NCBI RefSeq assembly: GCF_002192455.1
Contig: NZ_CP021744.1
Location: forward strand, 1,860,001-1,924,000
Reading direction: 5' to 3'
Length of the DNA: 64,000 nt
From: Streptomyces albireticuli
GTDB lineage: Bacteria > Actinomycetota > Actinomycetes > Streptomycetales > Streptomycetaceae
Below are positions 46,815-56,073 of this stretch, piece after piece (the stretch's first letter is position 1; every line of letters begins with the position of its first letter). Both the position numbers and the translations under genes were made by a program. The notes under the pieces were generated by a model. It was not told where the DNA came from, ran no database searches, and saw only the letters and a list, made by a program, of their open reading frames with translations.

Positions 46815-49481
46815 TCAGGAAGCCGTCCGCAGGCTCCCCCGCCGCAGCCGGTCCAGCGGCGACGGCCTGCGGTCCAGGCGGGCGTCCAGCAGAGCCGCCG
46901 CTTCCTCGTGCCGGCCCGCCGAGACCAGGGCGAACAGCAGCGTCTCCTCCACGACGTCGCGCTGGGCCGCGCTGCCGCCGAGGGCCGGGACCAGCGGCAA
47001 CAGGGCCCGCAGCGCCGGCAGGGCCGCCGCCCAGTCCTCGTCGACGACCGCCGAGAGGGCGGCGCACAGCGGGGCGACGACGTCACGGAAGACCGGGTCC
47101 CCGTGGGCCCCGGCGCGGGCGCGCAGGCGCAGCAGCGCGGCGCCGTCACCCGCCGCCGCGAGGGTGACTGCGGCGTGCAGGGCCGCGAACGGGGTCGGCG
47201 GCTCGGTCCGCCAGCCCTCCGGGGCCCCGGCGAGGACGGCCTCGGCGGGCAGCGGGCCGTCCCAGGCGCCGGTCATCCGGCAGCGCCACAGGAGCGCGCC
47301 GGAGTCCACCAGCGCGCGGGCGCCGGTGACCGTGGGCGGCGCGAGCTGGGTGAGGTAGCGGGCGCGTACGGCGTCGGTGTCGCCGGTCGCCAGTTCGTGC
47401 AGGGCGGCGTGCCAGCTGAAGTGGGCGCGGTTGTTGGCGCGCCGGCCCTCCGCGTCGATCCAGCGGTCGATCCAGGCCAGGCCCTCGGTGTGCCGGCCGG
47501 TCTCGTAGAAGACGTGGGTCCGCGCGTGGACGGCGTGGCCGGAGCCGGGCTCGGCGGCGAGGGCGCGGACGGTCAGCTCCTCGGCCTCGTCCCAGCGCTC
47601 CTGCTCCTGGCGGACGAAGGCGAGCTGGCCCTGGTACCACCAGTCGTCCCCGTAGGCGGGGGCGAGCCGCTCCACCAGGTCCCAGGTCTGTTCGCCGCAC
47701 GTCACGCCGCCGAAGGCGATGGTCGGCACGGCCAGGCTCACGGCGAGGGCGTCGCGCGGGTGGTCGTCGATGTGCCGCAGCAGCGCGGAGGAGCCGCCCG
47801 CCACGGCGCTCGCGGCGGCCGCGACGAAGCTGCGTTCCCGGGCGTCGCAGCCTCTGGCGGCCGCTTCGCCGGCGGCGGCCAGGGCGGCGGGTACGTCGAC
47901 GTCGGCGCCCCATTCGTGGCCGAGGAGGGCGAGGGTGGCGTGCCCGAGGGCGAAGCCGGGGTCGGCGGCGACGGCCTCCTTCAGGTTCTCCTCGGCGCCG
48001 CACGTCACGCGCAGGATGCTGTCGAGCGCCCGGTTGTAGGCGGCGGCCGCGTCCAGGGTGGTGGTGAGCCGCAGTCCGTAGCGGTCGGTGGGCGTGCTCC
48101 GGCGGGTGGCCGGGGCCGTGCCGAGGGCCTCGACGACGGCGGCGGCCACGGCGGCGGCCTGGGTGCGGATCTCGGGTACGGCGGTGGTCTCCCACAGCTC
48201 GCCGCGGCGGGGCGCGCCCAGGGTCCACATCCGTGTCCCCGGCCGGCCGCCGCGCAGGCGTCCGTCGGGCCCGGTGCCCAGCCCGAGGCCGTGCGGGCCG
48301 GGGCGGGCCAGGTCGCCGTCGAGCAGGGAGCCCAGCAGGGGGTCGCGGGCGGCGCGCGCGTCGTTCCGGGGGCCGGTGCAGTTGACGACCGCTCCGACGG
48401 TGACGGCGTCGCCGCCGGCGAACTCCACCCGCAGCAGGTCACCGTCGGGCTTGGCGGCGGTCACCTCGGCGGCCCGTACCGCGAGCCGGCCGCCGCGCCG
48501 CGCCTCGGCGATCCGGGCGGCGACGGCGGCGGGCATGCGGTGCCGGTGGACCTCCCACAGGCGCAGGTCCTCGCCGAGGAAGCGGGCGCGGTCCCCGGCG
48601 GTGAGCTGCCGCCAGAGCGTGGTGGTGAGCGGGCGGAGGCTGTCGAGCGCGGGCCGCCAGTCGCCGTGCGTGCGCCGGGTGCGGGCGACGTGGCGCAGGA
48701 CGGCGGCGCGCAGGGCGGGCAGCCCGGTCACGCCGGTGAGGTCGGGGGCGGTGACCGGGCCGGCGGCGGGCGCGGGGGCGTGCTCCTGGGGCAGCAGCCC
48801 GTTCCGGGAGACCGCGTGGACCGTGCGGTCCGGGCGTTCGAGGGTGACGGCCACGTCGGCCATGGTGAGGCCCGTGCCGACGAGGAGGACGTCCGCGCCC
48901 TCCGGTACGTCCGCGAGCGCGCCGGGCGCCCAGGGGTCGGCGACGAACCGCGGTGAGTCGCGCAGTTCCTCCGGGGCCCAGTCGGTGCCGGGCGCGTGGG
49001 CGCCCGTGGCCAGCACGACCGCCTCGGCGGTGAGGCCGCCGCCCGAGGCCAGACGCAGCGTCACGCGGCCGTCCGGGCGGGCTTCGGCGTGGACGGCGCG
49101 GTCGCGCAGGCGGCGCAGCCGGGTGTCGGCGGCCCGCCGCACGCTCTGCCGCAGGTGGTCGGCCAGGTAGGCGCCGTAGTGGGCGCGCGGCGCGAAGGTG
49201 CCCGGGGCGGTGGCGGGTTCGCGGTCGCGGAGCCAGTCGAGGAAGTCCTCGGGGCGCCCGGGGTCCGCGCTCATGCGCTCGGCGGGGACGTTCAGCAGGT
49301 GCCGGGTGTCGGTGGTGGAGTAGGCGGGGCCCCGCCCGTTCTCCGCGGCCGGGTCGATCAGCACCACCTCCAGGGGGAGGCGTGCGGTGGCGGCCGCGTC
49401 GAGCAGCCGGGCGGCGGTCATGGTGCCGGCGGCGCCGGCCCCGATCACCGCCACAGTGCAGAATGGATGTACCCCAGCCAT
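46815..49481 (-). CDS. FAD/NAD(P)-binding protein fused to a TPR domain
   Basis: This 888-residue protein is a two-part fusion. Residues 1 to about 460 are a FAD-NAD(P)-binding (NAD_binding_9-like) domain with VAVIGAGAAGTMTAARLL, TRHLLNVPAERMSADPG and FLDWLRD, a second dinucleotide site DVLLVGTGLTMADVAVTLE, and VVNCTGPRND. The rest is helical repeats of the TTC38-like TPR type (AVAADPGFALGHATLALLG; LAPAYGDDWWYQGQLAFVRQ; SGHAVHARTHVFYETGRHTE). I chose ATG 49481, just before the Rossmann strand; the longer start at 49598 would cover the promoter palindrome. It is divergent from the Rrf2 gene with a shared operator. The substrate is unknown; its link to sulfur metabolism is inferred only from location. 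Confidence 0.85.
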   Translation of the reverse strand: MAGVHPFCTVAVIGAGAAGTMTAARLLDAAATARLPLEVVLIDPAAENGRGPAYSTTDTRHLLNVPAERMSADPGRPEDFLDWLRDREPATAPGTFAPRAHYGAYLADHLRQSVRRAADTRLRRLRDRAVHAEARPDGRVTLRLASGGGLTAEAVVLATGAHAPGTDWAPEELRDSPRFVADPWAPGALADVPEGADVLLVGTGLTMADVAVTLERPDRTVHAVSRNGLLPQEHAPAPAAGPVTAPDLTGVTGLPALRAAVLRHVARTRRTHGDWRPALDSLRPLTTTLWRQLTAGDRARFLGEDLRLWEVHRHRMPAAVAARIAEARRGGRLAVRAAEVTAAKPDGDLLRVEFAGGDAVTVGAVVNCTGPRNDARAARDPLLGSLLDGDLARPGPHGLGLGTGPDGRLRGGRPGTRMWTLGAPRRGELWETTAVPEIRTQAAAVAAAVVEALGTAPATRRSTPTDRYGLRLTTTLDAAAAYNRALDSILRVTCGAEENLKEAVAADPGFALGHATLALLGHEWGADVDVPAALAAAGEAAARGCDARERSFVAAAASAVAGGSSALLRHIDDHPRDALAVSLAVPTIAFGGVTCGEQTWDLVERLAPAYGDDWWYQGQLAFVRQEQERWDEAEELTVRALAAEPGSGHAVHARTHVFYETGRHTEGLAWIDRWIDAEGRRANNRAHFSWHAALHELATGDTDAVRARYLTQLAPPTVTGARALVDSGALLWRCRMTGAWDGPLPAEAVLAGAPEGWRTEPPTPFAALHAAVTLAAAGDGAALLRLRARAGAHGDPVFRDVVAPLCAALSAVVDEDWAAALPALRALLPLVPALGGSAAQRDVVEETLLFALVSAGRHEEAAALLDARLDRRPSPLDRLRRGSLRTAS

Positions 49482-49519
49482 AGAGCGAGAACCCCCCGCA
49501 GCACAATGTCTACTTTTTC

Positions 49520-49545
49520 GATGGACATAGTTGTCTCGGTCCATC
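49520..49545. promoter_or_regulatory. Inverted repeat GATGGAC-N12-GTCCATC, probable Rrf2-family operator
   Basis: A perfect 7-bp inverted repeat with a 12-nt AT-richer spacer lies 39 bp upstream of the FAD/TPR gene and 90 bp upstream of the Rrf2-type GTG start. Its position between divergent genes, one of which encodes the regulator, is typical of an autoregulated operator. Confidence 0.6.
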
Positions 49546-49635
49546 CAAGACTCTCGCACCGCCGGGCGCCAGGGATCCCCGGATATACCCTTAGACACCC
49601 CCTAGTTCATGCCGAAAGGCCCGAGAGGACCCCGC

Positions 49636-50103
49636 GTGAGGATCTCAGCCAAGTCCGACTACGCGCTGCGCGCCATGGCGCAGCTCGCCCGCGACGGCGC
49701 GGACGGCTGCCCGGTCAAGGCGGTCCGGCTGGCGTCCGAGCAGGACATCCCGCTGAAGTTCCTTCAGGGGGTGCTCTCCGAGCTCAAGCGCGCCCGGCTG
49801 GTGCACAGCACCCGGGGCCCCGAGGGCGGCTTCGTGCTGGCCCGCCCGGCGGCGGAGATCACGCTCGCCGACGTCTACCGCGCGATCGACGGCCCGCTGA
49901 TCAACGTCCGCGACACCCGGCTGTCCGACATCGGGTACGCGGGCCCCGCCGAGCCGCTGCGCGAGCTGTGGATGGCCGCGCGCAGCAGTCTCCGCAACGT
50001 CCTGGAGCAGGTCACCCTGGCCGACCTCGACGCCGGTTCGCTGCCGGCGGCGGTCACCGAACTCGCCGAGCAGTACCGGCGGGACGTGCGCACGTACTCC
50101 TGA
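49636..50103 (+). CDS. Rrf2-family transcriptional regulator
   Basis: This 155-residue winged-helix regulator starts MRISAKSDYALRAMAQLA, the classic Rrf2 N-terminus, and continues with EQDIPLKFLQGVLSELKRAR as the recognition region, GPEGGFVLARPAAEITLADV as the wing, and a C-terminal dimer helix. It has no Cys cluster, so it is not an Fe-S IscR or NsrR type; it is closer in layout to CymR-like sulfur regulators. GTG 49636 with AGAGGA upstream is preferred to ATG 49609. Its place beside a PAPS operon suggests control by sulfur or cysteine status, which is inference. Confidence 0.9.
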   Translation: MRISAKSDYALRAMAQLARDGADGCPVKAVRLASEQDIPLKFLQGVLSELKRARLVHSTRGPEGGFVLARPAAEITLADVYRAIDGPLINVRDTRLSDIGYAGPAEPLRELWMAARSSLRNVLEQVTLADLDAGSLPAAVTELAEQYRRDVRTYS

Positions 50104-50127
50104 CGCGGCGGCACCCACCGGAAAGCA

Positions 50128-50175
50128 GCGGGCGGGGGCGGGCCGGGGATCCTTCCCCGGCCCGCCCCCGCCCGC
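50128..50175. terminator. Bidirectional 21-bp hairpin terminator
   Basis: A perfect 21-bp inverted repeat (50128-50148 and 50155-50175, 6-nt loop) separates the Rrf2-type gene from the convergent cysNC gene. Confidence 0.85.
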
Positions 50176-50237
50176 ATCCGGGCCCCGGCCGCGCGGGGCG
50201 GGCCCGCCGGGGCCCGTCCCGCGCGACCGGGTGCCGC

Positions 50238-52145
50238 CTACAGCACGCCCATCTCCCCCAGCTTGCCGACCAGGACCTCCACGGCCTCCTCCGGCGTGCC
50301 GGTGGTCGTGTCGATCCGGACGTCCGGCCGGGCGGGCGCCTCGTACGGGGAGTCGATGCCCGTGAAGTCGCGGATCTCGCCTGCGCGGGCGAGCCGGTAG
50401 AGGCCCTTGGGGTCGCGGGCCTCCGCCACGGCCAGCGGGGTGTCCACGTGCACCTCGCAGAACTCGTCCGCCGCCACCCGGCCGCGCGCGAAGTCCCGCT
50501 CCGCGCGGAACGGCGAGATGAAGGAGACGATCGTGATCAGGCCCGCGTCGACCATGAGGGCCGCGACCTCGGCGACCCGCCGGATGTTCTCGGCCCGGTC
50601 CGCCTCGCCGAAGCCCAGGTCGCGGCAGAGGCCGTGCCGGACGTTGTCGCCGTCCAGGAGGTAGGTGCGCTTGCCCAGGGCGTGCAGGCGCTTCTCCAGG
50701 AGGTTGGCGATCGTCGACTTCCCGGACCCGGAGAGCCCCGTCAGCCATACGACGCACGGCCGGTGGCCGTTGCGGGCGGCGCGCTCCGCCTTGCCGACGT
50801 CGACGGCCTGCCAGTGCAGGTCGCCCGCGGGCCGCAGGGGCGCGCGCAGCATGCCGGCACCCACGGTCGTCCGGGTCAGGCGGTCGATGACGATGAAGCC
50901 GCCGGTGTGGCGGTTGCCGTCGTACGGGTCGTGGGCGATCGGCTGGTCGAGGACGAGTTCGCAGTGGCCGATGGCGTTGAGGCCCAGCTCGGTGCCCGGC
51001 CGGCGCTCCAGGGTGTTGACGTCGACGACGTGGTCGATGCGGGCGACCGTGGCGCCGACCGTGCGGGTGCCGCTCTTGACGAGGTACGGGCGGCCGGGGA
51101 CCAGCGGTGTCTCCGCCATCCACACCAGGTGGGCGGCGAACCGGTCGGCGACGGCCGCGGGCGCGCCGGCGGCGCACAGCAGGTCGCCGCGGCTGGCGTC
51201 GATCTCGTCGGTGAGGGTGAGGGTGACGGCCTGGCCGGTGACCGCCTCGTCGAGGTCGCGGTCCCAGCCGACGACGCGGCCGACGGTGCTGGTGGTGCCG
51301 GCGGGCAGGACGCGCACCGGGTCGCCGGGCCGCACGGTGCCGCCGGCGATCGTGCCGGAGAAGCCCCGGAAGTCGGAGTCGGGGCGGTTGACGTACTGCA
51401 CGGGCATCCGGAAGGGGCCCTCCGCCGCGGCCGTCTCGCCGCCGGCGGGGACGACCGTCTCCAGGTGGCCCATGAGGGTGGGCCCGGTGTACCAGGGCGT
51501 GTGCGGGCTGCGGTCGACGATGTTGTCGCCGTTGAGCGCGGACGTCGGCACGCAGGTGACGTCCGTGAGGCCGAGCTCACCGGCGAACTCCCGGTACTCG
51601 CGGCAGATGCGTGCGAAGACGTCCTGGTCGTAGCCGACCAGGTCCAGCTTGTTCACCGCGAGGACGACGCTGCGGATGCCGAGCAGCGACACCAGATAGC
51701 TGTGCCGGCGGGTCTGGGTGAGGACGCCCTTGCGGGCGTCGACGAGGATCACGGCGAGGTCGGCGGTGGACGCGCCGGTGACCATGTTGCGGGTGTACTG
51801 CTCGTGGCCCGGGGTGTCGGCGACGATGAACTTCCGCTTGTCGGTGGTGAAGAAGCGGTACGCCACGTCGATGGTGATGCCCTGCTCGCGCTCGGCGGCC
51901 AGGCCGTCCACCAGCAGCGCCAGGTCCAGGTCGCCGCCCCGGGTGCCGGACCGCGCCGAGTCGGCCTCCAGGGCGGCGAGCTGGTCCTCGAAGACGAGGT
52001 GCGACTCGTAGAGCAGCCTGCCGATGAGGGTGCTCTTGCCGTCGTCGACGCTGCCGCACGTGATCAGCCGCAGCAGGTCCTTGTGCTCGTGCCCGCGCAG
52101 GTACTCCTCGATGTCACCGAGCGCGGCACTCGTGGGGGTGGCCAT
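50238..52145 (-). CDS. cysNC: Bifunctional sulfate adenylyltransferase large subunit / APS kinase (CysN-CysC fusion)
   Basis: This 635-residue fusion makes PAPS. Residues 1 to about 430 are the CysN GTPase, with P-loop [26 protein letters not shown] and [10 protein letters not shown], followed by the EF-Tu-like barrels. From about residue 440 the CysC kinase has [20 protein letters not shown] and the [20 protein letters not shown] segment. CysN pairs with CysD to form APS, and CysC phosphorylates it to PAPS. The ATG at 52145 overlaps the cysD stop (TGATG). No sulfite or PAPS reductase genes are near, which points to sulfonate donor supply for the sulfotransferase rather than cysteine synthesis. 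Confidence 0.96.
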   Translation of the reverse strand: MATPTSAALGDIEEYLRGHEHKDLLRLITCGSVDDGKSTLIGRLLYESHLVFEDQLAALEADSARSGTRGGDLDLALLVDGLAAEREQGITIDVAYRFFTTDKRKFIVADTPGHEQYTRNMVTGASTADLAVILVDARKGVLTQTRRHSYLVSLLGIRSVVLAVNKLDLVGYDQDVFARICREYREFAGELGLTDVTCVPTSALNGDNIVDRSPHTPWYTGPTLMGHLETVVPAGGETAAAEGPFRMPVQYVNRPDSDFRGFSGTIAGGTVRPGDPVRVLPAGTTSTVGRVVGWDRDLDEAVTGQAVTLTLTDEIDASRGDLLCAAGAPAAVADRFAAHLVWMAETPLVPGRPYLVKSGTRTVGATVARIDHVVDVNTLERRPGTELGLNAIGHCELVLDQPIAHDPYDGNRHTGGFIVIDRLTRTTVGAGMLRAPLRPAGDLHWQAVDVGKAERAARNGHRPCVVWLTGLSGSGKSTIANLLEKRLHALGKRTYLLDGDNVRHGLCRDLGFGEADRAENIRRVAEVAALMVDAGLITIVSFISPFRAERDFARGRVAADEFCEVHVDTPLAVAEARDPKGLYRLARAGEIRDFTGIDSPYEAPARPDVRIDTTTGTPEEAVEVLVGKLGEMGVL

Positions 52146-53080
52146 CAGAAGTAGCCCTCCTGCTTCTTGCGTTCCATGGAGGCCGACGAGTCGTGGTCGA
52201 TCATCCGGCCCTGCCGCTCGGAGGTCGTCGCCAGCAGCATCTCCCGGATCACGGCCGGGAGCGTGTCGGCGGTGCTCTCCACGGCCCCTGTGAGGGGGTA
52301 GCAGCCCAGGGTGCGGAAGCGGACGTCCCGCAGCTCGGGACGCTCGCCCGGGCGCAGCGGGAAGCGGTCGTCGTCGACCATGACCAGGGTGCCGTCGCGC
52401 TCGACCACCGGGCGGGGCGCCGCCAGGTACAGCGGCACGATCGGCAGGTTCTCGCGGTGGATGTAGAGCCAGATGTCCAGCTCGGTCCAGTTGGACAGCG
52501 GGAAGACGCGGACGCTCTCGCCGGGCGCCGTACGGGCGTTGTAGAGCCGCCACAGCTCGGGGCGCTGCCGCTTGGGGTCCCAGCGGTGCTGGGCGGAGCG
52601 GATGGAGAAGACCCGCTCCTTGGCCCGCGACTTCTCCTCGTCCCGGCGGGCCCCGCCGAAGGCCAGGTCGAAGCCGTGGGCGTCCAGGGCCTGCTTGAGG
52701 CCCTGGGTCTTCCACATGTCGGTGTGCACCGACGAGCCGTGCGTGAAGGGGTCGATGCCCAGCTCGACGCACTCCGGGTTCCGGTGGACCAGCAGTTCCA
52801 GGTCCAGTTCGCGGGCGGTGCGGTCGCGGAACTCGATCATCTCGCGGAACTTCCACGTGGTGTCCACGTGGAGCAGCGGGAACGGCAGCCGCCCCGGGTG
52901 GAACGCCTTCCGGGCGAGGTGCAGCATCACCGTGCTGTCCTTGCCCATCGAGTAGAGCATCACCGGGCGGTCGCTCTCGGCCACCGCCTCCCGCAGGATG
53001 TGGATGCTCTCCGCCTCGAGCCGTTCGAGGTGGCCGAGCGCGGCTCCGCGCCCGGTCCGTGTGCTGATGTCGGCCGTCAC
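52145..53080 (-). CDS. cysD: Sulfate adenylyltransferase small subunit (CysD)
   Basis: This 311-residue ATP-pyrophosphatase-type enzyme forms adenylylsulfate with CysN. Key segments are [19 protein letters not shown] (PP-loop), [40 protein letters not shown], and [20 protein letters not shown], with the usual C-terminus ending near RKKQEGYF. The GTG start at 53080 overlaps the cysQ stop (GTGA), and the stop overlaps the cysNC start, so the three genes are translated as a coupled set. Length matches the family. Confidence 0.96.
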   Translation of the reverse strand: MTADISTRTGRGAALGHLERLEAESIHILREAVAESDRPVMLYSMGKDSTVMLHLARKAFHPGRLPFPLLHVDTTWKFREMIEFRDRTARELDLELLVHRNPECVELGIDPFTHGSSVHTDMWKTQGLKQALDAHGFDLAFGGARRDEEKSRAKERVFSIRSAQHRWDPKRQRPELWRLYNARTAPGESVRVFPLSNWTELDIWLYIHRENLPIVPLYLAAPRPVVERDGTLVMVDDDRFPLRPGERPELRDVRFRTLGCYPLTGAVESTADTLPAVIREMLLATTSERQGRMIDHDSSASMERKKQEGYF

Positions 53081-53886
53081 CGTATGTCCCGTTCCCCCGT
53101 GCCGGTCACGCCGGCGGTCGTCCTCAGTGCGTCGAGCAGTTCCCCGGCCAGCTCCGGCCGGCAGACCAGCAGGTCCGGCAGGTACGGGTCGGGCCGGTTG
53201 TAGCGCAGCGGCGACCCGTCGAGGCGGGACACGTGCAGCCCGGCCGCGGCCGCCGCTCCGGCCGGGGCCGCGGAGTCCCACTCGTACTGCCCGCCGGCGT
53301 GCACATAGGCGTGCGCCTCGCCGGTCAGGACCGCCATGGCCTTGGCGCCCGCCGAGCCCATCGGCACCAGCTCCGCGCCGAGCCGGCCGGCCACCTCGGT
53401 CGCGGCGGCGGGCGGCCGGCTGCGGCTCACCAGGAAGCGCAACGGGCCCTCGGGGGCCGGGGCGAGCGGCGTGGGCACGCCGGTCGTGTGCACGGCCTCC
53501 CGGTCCGGCAGCGCCACCGCCGCGGCGACGGGAACGCCGTCCACGGCCAGGCACACGTGCACCGCCCAGTCGGCGCGCCCCTCCGCGTACTCGCGGGTGC
53601 CGTCCAGCGGATCGACGATCCACACCCGGCTCGCGTCCAGGCGGGCGGGGTCCGCCGCGCCCTCCTCCGACAGCAGCGCGTCACCGGGCCGGTGCGCGGC
53701 CAGCGCGCGGGCCAGCCACTGGTGGGCCACCGCGTCCCCGGCCGCGCCCAGCGCGGGGCCGGAGAGCGCCCGTTCCGCGCGCACCGCCAGCAGCAGCCGG
53801 CCGGCACCGGCGGCGAGTTCCGCCGCCAGCCGGTGATCGTCCGCCGGTGTTCCGAACTCCTCGGGCACGTCCACTCGGGATCCCAA
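53077..53886 (-). CDS. cysQ: 3'(2'),5'-bisphosphate nucleotidase (CysQ)
   Basis: This 269-residue Mg-dependent phosphatase of the inositol monophosphatase family hydrolyses PAP, the inhibitory product of sulfotransferases, to AMP. It shows [20 protein letters not shown] (metal-binding DPLDGT) and the C-terminal [20 protein letters not shown] (WDxAA). The likely start is TTG at 53886, with GAGGAC about 10 nt upstream; GTG at 53874 is possible. As first gene of the cysQ-cysD-cysNC operon it completes a PAPS production and PAP removal cycle for the sulfotransferase encoded divergently. Confidence 0.92.
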   Translation of the reverse strand: MGSRVDVPEEFGTPADDHRLAAELAAGAGRLLLAVRAERALSGPALGAAGDAVAHQWLARALAAHRPGDALLSEEGAADPARLDASRVWIVDPLDGTREYAEGRADWAVHVCLAVDGVPVAAAVALPDREAVHTTGVPTPLAPAPEGPLRFLVSRSRPPAAATEVAGRLGAELVPMGSAGAKAMAVLTGEAHAYVHAGGQYEWDSAAPAGAAAAAGLHVSRLDGSPLRYNRPDPYLPDLLVCRPELAGELLDALRTTAGVTGTGERDIR

Positions 53887-54222
53887 ACTGTCGATGTCCT
53901 CAGGAACACGGCCCCGGCTGTTCGAAATCGCCCGGCGTACCGCGTACTTATCGAAAATTCACCGCCAATGCTATGCGGCGGTGCCCCGTGCGGTCGAGCG
54001 GGGCATTGCCCGGCACGTATTGCCGGCGGCGCTTAGGGGGACCTTAGGGGCGGCCTAGGGGTTGGTCACCGGCAGTACATCTGACAGCGTCAATGCCGGA
54101 AATATAGGCTTCACTTGGACAACGGCCGGACCGACCAGTGTTCACAGGGGATGGTAACCCGGTATCCGACCACCGACCCGGATACGGCGCTGGTTCCCGT
54201 CTCGGAAGGACACCAGCCAACA
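53887..54222. promoter_or_regulatory. Divergent regulatory region of the sulfation genes
   Basis: This 336-bp gap separates cysQ from the thioesterase gene. It holds an inverted repeat TGCCCCG-N10-CGGGGCA (53982-53988, 53999-54005), three direct heptamers (54033-54061) and a plausible plus-strand promoter, CTGACA (54081-54086), 16 nt, TATAGG (54103-54108). No gene is seen. Confidence 0.55.
54033..54061 (+). promoter_or_regulatory. Three heptamer direct repeats at 11-bp spacing
   Basis: TTAGGGG (54033-54039), TTAGGGG (54044-54050) and CTAGGGG (54055-54061) are spaced at exactly 11 bp, one helical turn. This pattern is typical of sites for OmpR-type winged-helix activators such as SARPs or PhoP. 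The array ends 19 bp upstream of the predicted -35 of the thioesterase-sulfotransferase operon. Confidence 0.6.
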
Positions 54223-55014
54223 ATGTCAGCAACACCTGTGGACAGCGGCACCTGGGTACGCCGGTTCCATCCCTCGCCGGACGCCGGTGCCCGCCTGGTC
54301 TGCTTCCCGCACGCCGGCGGCTCCGCGAGCTACTACTTCCCGGTCTCGGCCGCCATGTCGCCCTCCATCGAGGTGCTGGCGTTGCAGTACCCCGGGCGCC
54401 AGGACCGGCGCACCGACCCCCTGATCGAGAGCCTCCCCGAGCTCGCCGACCAGATCTTCACCGCCCTGCGGCCCTTCGCCGACCGGCCGCTGACGCTCTT
54501 CGGCCACAGCATGGGCGCGACCCTCGCCTTCGAGGTCGCCACCCGCTTCGAGCAGGTCGGCGCCCCCGTCTCGGGCCTCTTCGTCTCCGGCCGGCGTGCC
54601 CCGTCCACGCACCGCACCGAGACCGTGCACCTGCGCTCCGACGACGGCATCGTGAGCGAGCTGCACCAGCTCAACGGCACCGACAGCGGCCTCCTCGGCG
54701 ACGAGGAGCTGCTGCGCATGGTCCTGCCCGCGATCCGCGGTGACTACAAGGCCATCGAGACCTACCGCTACGAGCCGGGCACCCCGCTCACCTGCCCGGT
54801 GCACGCCATGGTCGGCGACGCCGACCCCAAGGCCACCCTCGACGAGGTCCGCGCCTGGCGCGACCACACCACCGGCCCCTTCGAATTCGAGGCGCTGCCC
54901 GGCGGCCATTTCTACCTCAACCAGTACCAGAAGGAGATCGTCAACCGGATCTCCGACCACATTGCCTGCGCGGCACAGCCCGAGAGTTTTCCGAGCACCC
55001 GGACCGGAAGGTAA
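54223..55014 (+). CDS. Type II (editing) thioesterase
   Basis: This 263-residue alpha/beta hydrolase is of the external thioesterase group that removes stalled or wrongly primed acyl chains from PKS carrier proteins. The catalytic triad is visible: Ser in LTLFGHSMGATLAFEVA, Asp in VHAMVGDADPKAT, and His in LPGGHFYLNQYQ. RLVCFPHAGGSASYYFPVSA is the typical N-terminal oxyanion segment. GGAAGGACAC precedes the ATG at 54223. The gene is 7 bp upstream of the sulfotransferase gene and convergent with the cluster 2 PKS, so it probably serves that assembly line. Confidence 0.94.
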   Translation: MSATPVDSGTWVRRFHPSPDAGARLVCFPHAGGSASYYFPVSAAMSPSIEVLALQYPGRQDRRTDPLIESLPELADQIFTALRPFADRPLTLFGHSMGATLAFEVATRFEQVGAPVSGLFVSGRRAPSTHRTETVHLRSDDGIVSELHQLNGTDSGLLGDEELLRMVLPAIRGDYKAIETYRYEPGTPLTCPVHAMVGDADPKATLDEVRAWRDHTTGPFEFEALPGGHFYLNQYQKEIVNRISDHIACAAQPESFPSTRTGR

Positions 55015-55021
55015 TGCAGCG

Positions 55022-56065
55022 ATGTCCGACCAGCGCGAATCCGCTCCCGGCACATTCGTCATCTGTAGTGGGCGGTGCGGTTCCACTCTGATCGCGGACC
55101 TGCTCGCCGAACATCCCGATATGACGCCTTTGCTGGAGTTCTTCGGCTCCCAGTACCAGGCGGGCATGGTGCAGAAGTCCATGACCGGGCAGGAATTCTG
55201 GGAACTCCTCACCGCGCCGTGGATCTCGATGAACACCGCGCTGCGCATCGGCCGGGTCCCCAAGGAGGTCCGCTACGACGTCACGGGCCTGGACCCGGAG
55301 ACCGAGCTGAGCGGCCTCCTCGGCTTCACCCTCCCCGCGCTCTCCGACGACCCCGACCGGCTCCTGGAGGAGCTGTCCGAGGTCGTACCCGGCTGGCCCG
55401 CCCAGCCCCTCGGCGCGCACTACCGGCGGTTCTTCACCCTGCTGACCCGGCACGCCGGCCGGCCCCGCTGGGTGGAGAAGTCCGCCACCTCCGGCGTCTT
55501 CGTCCACGACCTGATCGAGATGTTCCCGGACGCCCGGTTCGTCTACCTGACGCGTGACGTCGTGGACGTGTCCGTCTCCATGACCGGGCACCCCATGTTC
55601 CTGATGGCCGACCTCAGCATCGCCTTCCAGCAGCGCTGCGGCGTCGACCCGTACCAGGCGGGCGGCGTCCCCGAGGGCTTCGAGGCCCCGGCCGACATGG
55701 ACCACCTGATGCCCGGGAACCTCTCCCCGTTCGTCCTCGACTACCGCTCCGGCAGCGTGGACTCCCTGATGAACCTCACCGGGCTCCAGGCCATGATGGC
55801 CAAGTACACGGACGACGCGCTCGGCGGCCTCCCGGCCGGCCGGGTGCACCGCATGGTCTACGAGGACCTGCTCGCCGACCCCCAGGGCGAACTCGACGCC
55901 CTGGGCCGCTTCCTGGAGCTGGACGACGCCGGGGAGTGGGCACGGCGGTCCGCGACCCGCGTCGCCACCCCGCGCGCCAAGGACCTCCAGGTGGACGAGG
56001 ACGGCCGCGCCCAGCTGAAGGCGCTCTACGACGAGGTGTACGCCACCACCGAAGTCACGCGCTGA
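55022..56065 (+). CDS. PAPS-dependent sulfotransferase
   Basis: This 347-residue enzyme transfers a sulfo group from PAPS to a hydroxyl. The 5'-phosphosulfate loop is FVICSGRCGSTLIADLLAEH near the N-terminus, and the 3'-phosphate site is MFPDARFVYLTRDVVDVSVS near residues 173-192; HRMVYEDLLADPQGELDALG is the usual C-terminal helix. It follows the thioesterase gene by 7 bp in the same operon and faces the PKS gene. With cysQ, cysD and cysNC on the other side, the region encodes a complete sulfation module. The acceptor is presumably the cluster 2 polyketide; position unknown. It has some likeness to Stf0-type single-domain sulfotransferases. Confidence 0.92.
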   Translation: MSDQRESAPGTFVICSGRCGSTLIADLLAEHPDMTPLLEFFGSQYQAGMVQKSMTGQEFWELLTAPWISMNTALRIGRVPKEVRYDVTGLDPETELSGLLGFTLPALSDDPDRLLEELSEVVPGWPAQPLGAHYRRFFTLLTRHAGRPRWVEKSATSGVFVHDLIEMFPDARFVYLTRDVVDVSVSMTGHPMFLMADLSIAFQQRCGVDPYQAGGVPEGFEAPADMDHLMPGNLSPFVLDYRSGSVDSLMNLTGLQAMMAKYTDDALGGLPAGRVHRMVYEDLLADPQGELDALGRFLELDDAGEWARRSATRVATPRAKDLQVDEDGRAQLKALYDEVYATTEVTR

Positions 56066-56073
56066 CGGACGAC

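Noticed and set aside
50238..53886. Ordinary assimilatory sulfate reduction operon
   Set aside because: cysH, cysI and sulfate transport genes are absent, cysQ and an APS kinase are present, and a sulfotransferase is encoded divergently.
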